A program made the position numbers and the translations under genes. Positions 63,999 to 64,000 of a stretch of 64,000 bases of DNA are shown here, one piece after another. The notes below the pieces were generated by a model. The model searched no databases and had not been told where the DNA came from. It worked only from the letters and a program-made list of their open reading frames with translations. Origin of the DNA: Aerococcus urinae (GTDB taxonomy: Bacteria; Bacillota; Bacilli; Lactobacillales; Aerococcaceae); NCBI RefSeq assembly GCF_001543175.1, contig NZ_CP014161.1:868001-932000 (forward strand), in the 5' to 3' direction. Within the stretch, counting starts at the first letter, position 1; each line of letters starts with the position of its first letter.

Positions 63999-64000
63999 TA

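Overview
The window is a low-GC Gram-positive (Firmicutes) chromosome segment. PolC-type replicase, the HrcA-GrpE-DnaK-DnaJ heat-shock operon, the rimP-nusA-ylxR-rplGA-infB-rbfA order, YpmS/YozE-type small proteins and the CcpA-type cre-like sites point to Lactobacillales. The gene mix would fit an Aerococcus-like organism, but that genus is inference. No rRNA, tRNA, insertion sequence, prophage or CRISPR array was seen. Almost all genes are on the plus strand; the two minus-strand genes (class V aminotransferase, LysR regulator) flank a catabolic block.

Layout. 1-5 kb: the 3' part of an ABC substrate-binding lipoprotein, a PTS IIC membrane protein, a TPP riboswitch with thiW, an hpt-type phosphoribosyltransferase and azlCD. 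5-13.5 kb: an aminotransferase, an enoyl-CoA hydratase, a LysR regulator and a four-gene set (SDR, GntP permease, CoA-transferase, thiolase). Together they look like uptake and breakdown of a C4 hydroxy/keto acid (3-hydroxybutyrate or acetoacetate) to acetyl-CoA, with cre-like and LysR-like sites at both promoters. 13.6-18.7 kb: SWIM/SNF2 helicase, CapA-like protein, sugar/maltose O-acetyltransferase. 18.7-29.5 kb: rpsB-tsf-pyrH-frr, uppS-cdsA-rseP and polC. 29.7-32.2 kb: a PII-like / DUF1538 / tandem-PII cassette inserted where polC and rimP are usually close. 32.3-37.5 kb: rimP to rbfA. 37.5-44.6 kb: a second insertion that separates rbfA from truB-ribF, holding a TrpXYZ-type ABC transporter, an aldehyde dehydrogenase and recQ. 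44.6-53.7 kb: truB, ribF, hrcA-grpE-dnaK-dnaJ, lepA. 53.7-64 kb: a MazEF-like pair, a baeRF-family protein, fhs, an ABC-F ATPase, then thyA-dfrA-ypmS-yozE-ctpA-lepB.

The most striking element is the leader of the TrpXYZ-type operon (about 37858-38182). A consensus promoter is followed by a well-placed Shine-Dalgarno and a 26-codon reading frame ending in a cluster of Phe and Tyr codons. Directly behind its stop codon lie seven RNA segments, each able to pair with the one before or the one after it, ending in an intrinsic terminator. The geometry predicts that a ribosome waiting for charged Tyr/Phe tRNA leaves segment 1 free and opens the operon, whereas a ribosome reaching the stop codon masks it and causes termination. 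A second copy of the operon's binding-protein gene, about 93% identical in protein, lies at the left edge of the window without its permease and ATPase; homology between the copies ends just before the permease start.

Most other genes are housekeeping genes recognised with high confidence from conserved motifs. Regulatory calls rest on inspection of base pairing and promoter hexamers only; no folding program or database search was run.
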